From contig SXSP01000233.1 in the NCBI GenBank assembly GCA_005792225.1, forward strand, positions 1 through 9,392: DNA of 9,392 nt, in the 5' to 3' direction. Source of the DNA: Bdellovibrionales bacterium. GTDB taxonomy: Bacteria; Bdellovibrionota; Bdellovibrionia; Bdellovibrionales; JAMPXM01. The position numbers and the translations under genes were made by a program. This document shows positions 6,515 through 9,392 of this stretch, one piece after another (positions within the stretch are counted from its first letter, which is position 1; the number at the start of each line of letters is the position of its first letter). The notes beneath the pieces were generated by a model, which saw only the letters and a program-made list of their open reading frames with translations, was not told the DNA's origin and did not search any database.

Positions 6515-9392
6515 ATGAAGTCCTTGAAGAAAGCTCTAACTTACCTGACTTCGCCCTTCGCCCTCGGAATCGTCGTTACGATCGGAATCACGTATCTCTC
6601 CGTCGCTTACTACTCCGAGCGCCACACGGCTTCCAAGAACGACCGCTCGCTTTCAAGCTTCATTCAACAGATTCACGAAAAGACAATCGACTGGCGACTG
6701 ACGGATCGCGGGCCCGCCCGCGGTTCCGACCGCGTCGCGATTCTCGCGATCGACGAGAAATCGATCGAGCAAGAGGGGCGCTGGCCATGGCCGCGAGACA
6801 AGATGGCAAGCCTCATCGACCGCACACTCGCTCACGGTGCCAAGGCCGTCGCGTTCGATATTATCTTTTCCGAGGAAGATTCGAACTCAACACTCCCGAC
6901 GCTCACGAAGATCAAACGCCAGTTGCGCGATCAGTCGCAGCTCGCTCCGGGTGTCGCACTTATGATCGATGAGGCTCTCGCTAAAGCCGACTTCGATAAG
7001 ACCCTCGCCGAATTGGTCAAGCGCCGTTCAGATCAACTCATCATGGGAACCTTCTTTGAGGAGTACGATCAGAACAAACCGTATCAAGACTTTTGCATCG
7101 ATGCGCTCTTCGCCCGTCGCTCCGAGAGTCGCTATTGGAAGAAGGAAGCCATTCCTCCGTCGGTGAACGACATCCCGCTTTCGCAAATTAAATTTCCTCG
7201 GCAGGTCGGAGAGAACCTCGACACCTACTTCACGCTCTTGGAGATTCGCCACTCGAACACTTGGTTCGCCGCAAATCCTGAGATGCTCAAACGAATCGCC
7301 TACAGCCTCGATGAGATGGGCGCAAACCTTCCGCCGGAAGCGTTTCCCGGCATCGCCGTGTTCTGGCTGAACAACGATATTGAAAGCGGTAAGACGATCA
7401 TGGAACAAATAGAGCCCGCTCTCGCCACGCCTGAAGGCGTGCGCGGGTTCTACAACCGTTTCGGAGCTGCCTTTACGAAGAAAGAAGCCGCCGAACTCGG
7501 CACCGAAGTCAAACGTGCGGCCCGCCTCTATTGCGACCGTTTTTTCACCGAGAACGACGAACTCACGAACGAGAAGAACTTCAAAGAGATGTGGGGAGAA
7601 GGCGAAGCCGCGGAAGCCAATTTTACGGATTTCGCGTGGGCAACACTCTGGCCAAAACTTCAGGCCGCCGCCCCCGACTCCCCGAAAGAGTCTCTGGAAG
7701 ACGCAATCAAGCGCATCGTCTCACAATCCGTCCTCAATGCCGTGCCTCAGGTTAAATCTTGGACCGTCAATATCCCGATCCTCGCCGACGGAACCAAACA
7801 CAGCGGCTACTTCAACGCCGTTCAGGACACCGACGGCAGCATCCGTCGGAGCATTCTCTTCGTTCGGCGCGGCAACTCCTACATGCCCTCACTCTCAATA
7901 AAAACGTTTCTTGTGGACAAAGGCTATAAGGCGAACGTGTCGATTGATCGCGAAGACGGCGCAGACGACGATGATCGCTCCAAGGTCGTACGTTCGGTCG
8001 AGATCACCGACGCGACCGATAAGCCCGTCATGAGCCTCCCCGTCGACAACGAAGGCCACCTCATGATCAACTATGCGGGCGGACGAAATATGTTCGCCTA
8101 CGTGAGCGCCGCGGACATCCTCGCCGATCGAGACACGCTCGAAGTCGAACAAGCCGAGATCAACCCCGCGAGCGGCCGCTACGAGATCGCCGTCAAGAAA
8201 GTCAACAAGGCCGAGTTTTTAAAAGACAAACTCTTCATCGTCGGCGCAACCGCGACCGGTGTTTACGACTTGCGCGTGACACCCTTCGAAGAAAACTATC
8301 CGGGAGTCGAAACCCACGCCAACGTTCTCTCGAACCTCCTGGTGGAACACGATCGCGTCACAAAAAAACCGATCGACCCCAAAGCACCCGGCTTTCTGAA
8401 AGTCCATCCGAGGGAAGAGAACCTCATGTGGATCGCCCTTCTGGTCACCGGCGTGGTGCTCTCGGCTCTCATCTCGTACTTCGGCTCGGTCGCAGGCCTC
8501 GGCATCACCATCGTCTTCCTCTCGGCGGCTTACGCGATCGACAAGTTCGTCCTTTTCCGCGCGGGGGTCGTCGTCACGATGCTCTTTCCGTTCGCGCTCA
8601 TCCTCGCGAACTTCGTAACCCTCACCTTCTATAAGTACTTCACCGAAGAACGAAAGAAACGAGAACTCAAAGGCACCTTCGAAAAATACGTTTCACCATC
8701 GATTGTCGCCGAGGTTCTCGCCGACCCTTCGAACATCGAGCTCGGCGGAAAGAAAGTCGAAATGACCGTCATGTTCTCCGACGTCCGCGGTTTCACGACT
8801 ATCTCCGAGAAGCTCGACCCTCGCGAGCTCTCGAACCTACTCAACAGTTATCTCACGCCGATGACGGATCTCGTGTTCAAACACAAAGGTACGCTCGATA
8901 AATACATGGGTGATGCGATCATGGCCTTCTGGGGCGCTCCGATCCATTTTCCCGACCATGCAAAACATGCTTGTCGATGCGCACTCGTCATGCTCGTGAA
9001 ACTCAAGGAACTTCAAGAACAGTATCGGGCCAAGGGTCTTCCCGAAATCGACATCGGCATCGGCCTCAACACGGGCGACATGAGCGTCGGCAACATGGGA
9101 TCCGACACCGTTCGGAGTTATACGGTCATGGGCGACGCGGTGAACCTGGGTTCACGCCTTGAGGGAATCAACAAACAATACGGCACCCGCATCATCATCA
9201 GCGAGTTCACTTATAACGCCGTTAAAGACTCCTTCATCACTCGCGAAGTCGATTGGGTGAAAGTAAAAGGGAAGAACGAACCCGTCCGCATCTTCGAACT
9301 CATCGCCGAAGGCGCAGCCCCTCCTGCACTCGTTCCGCTCCTGAAACATTTCAACGACGGATTCAACCTCTATCACGAACGTCGCTTCAAAG
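6515..9392 (+). CDS. CHASE2-domain class III adenylate cyclase, membrane-bound, partial (C-terminus off the right edge)
   Basis: At least 959 codons are open from the ATG at 6515, which has GAGGA ten bases upstream. A membrane helix (13-33) leads into an extracytoplasmic CHASE2 sensor. Its start shows the usual DWRL, VAILAIDEKSI, GRWPWPR and AVAFDIIFSE motifs (residues about 55-122). Its end shows a GYFNAVQDTDGSIRR segment and LFIVGATATGVYDL, followed by PGVETHANVL. About 280 residues between these halves look like an insertion. Three membrane helices (about 635-707) lead to a catalytic domain at about 748-930. All class III cyclase residues are present: metal-binding Asp756 (FSDVRGFT) and Asp800 (YMGDAIMAF), adenine-selecting Lys796 and Asp874, and transition-state Asn877 and Arg881. 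It should therefore make cAMP from ATP in the cytoplasm in response to an outside signal. The last residues, DGFNLYHERRFK, resemble the start of a TPR-like helix pair. Confidence 0.95.
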   Translation, partial: MKSLKKALTYLTSPFALGIVVTIGITYLSVAYYSERHTASKNDRSLSSFIQQIHEKTIDWRLTDRGPARGSDRVAILAIDEKSIEQEGRWPWPRDKMASLIDRTLAHGAKAVAFDIIFSEEDSNSTLPTLTKIKRQLRDQSQLAPGVALMIDEALAKADFDKTLAELVKRRSDQLIMGTFFEEYDQNKPYQDFCIDALFARRSESRYWKKEAIPPSVNDIPLSQIKFPRQVGENLDTYFTLLEIRHSNTWFAANPEMLKRIAYSLDEMGANLPPEAFPGIAVFWLNNDIESGKTIMEQIEPALATPEGVRGFYNRFGAAFTKKEAAELGTEVKRAARLYCDRFFTENDELTNEKNFKEMWGEGEAAEANFTDFAWATLWPKLQAAAPDSPKESLEDAIKRIVSQSVLNAVPQVKSWTVNIPILADGTKHSGYFNAVQDTDGSIRRSILFVRRGNSYMPSLSIKTFLVDKGYKANVSIDREDGADDDDRSKVVRSVEITDATDKPVMSLPVDNEGHLMINYAGGRNMFAYVSAADILADRDTLEVEQAEINPASGRYEIAVKKVNKAEFLKDKLFIVGATATGVYDLRVTPFEENYPGVETHANVLSNLLVEHDRVTKKPIDPKAPGFLKVHPREENLMWIALLVTGVVLSALISYFGSVAGLGITIVFLSAAYAIDKFVLFRAGVVVTMLFPFALILANFVTLTFYKYFTEERKKRELKGTFEKYVSPSIVAEVLADPSNIELGGKKVEMTVMFSDVRGFTTISEKLDPRELSNLLNSYLTPMTDLVFKHKGTLDKYMGDAIMAFWGAPIHFPDHAKHACRCALVMLVKLKELQEQYRAKGLPEIDIGIGLNTGDMSVGNMGSDTVRSYTVMGDAVNLGSRLEGINKQYGTRIIISEFTYNAVKDSFITREVDWVKVKGKNEPVRIFELIAEGAAPPALVPLLKHFNDGFNLYHERRFK

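Noticed and set aside
7028..7408. A 126-codon open frame on the minus strand inside the cyclase gene
   Set aside because: It lies opposite a continuous, well-supported reading frame, with no ribosome binding site or domain of its own.

Overview
The window is about 9.4 kb of dense, moderately GC-rich bacterial chromosome (roughly 55% GC by eye). It holds seven protein genes, all with native-looking codon use. I see no transposon, phage, CRISPR array, tRNA or rRNA. The gene mix is a CHASE2 class III adenylate cyclase, a stand-alone STAS protein, a VKOR-DsbA fusion, a ChaN-like protein without a signal peptide, tandem GYF domains on a membrane protein, and a long coiled-coil protein. This suggests a Gram-negative of the Bdellovibrionota/Oligoflexia or another former deltaproteobacterial group. 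That placement is an inference from gene content, not a proven assignment.

Left part (1-2804, minus strand): a two-gene unit. A 551-residue protein with an N-terminal ChaN/Tiki-like domain is followed after 12 bases by a membrane protein with two cytoplasmic GYF_2-type domains, one membrane helix and a probable extracytoplasmic part. The second gene runs off the left edge. Its ribosome binding site touches the stop codon of the first, so the two are probably translationally coupled.

Middle (2854-5847): a VKOR-DsbA disulfide-forming fusion is transcribed to the right, divergently from the ChaN-like gene. It meets a small single-helix membrane protein gene tail to tail, with a 6-base overlap of the ends. 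A divergent 159-base region, carrying a perfect 13-bp dyad and repeats of TTGAGAC, separates that small gene from a 349-residue coiled-coil protein gene.

Right part (5850-9392): a strong bidirectional terminator separates the coiled-coil gene from a convergent STAS-domain gene. That gene has an unusual Gly-Ser-Thr-Gly phosphorylation-loop motif and an Ala-rich, acidic tail. Divergent from it, across a 177-base region with a 24-bp near-perfect dyad, is a very long CHASE2-adenylate cyclase. Its sensor domain looks enlarged by an insertion of about 280 residues, and it runs off the right edge at what looks like the start of a helical (possibly TPR) region.

Taken together: one cAMP-producing membrane sensor, one anti-sigma-antagonist-type switch protein, one periplasmic thiol-oxidising enzyme, and four proteins of unknown or partly known role. 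I see no obvious new defence or mobile system. The most interesting items are the enlarged sensor domain, the uncharacterised C-terminal half of the ChaN-like protein, the GYF-membrane protein coupled to it, and the dyads in the two divergent regions.
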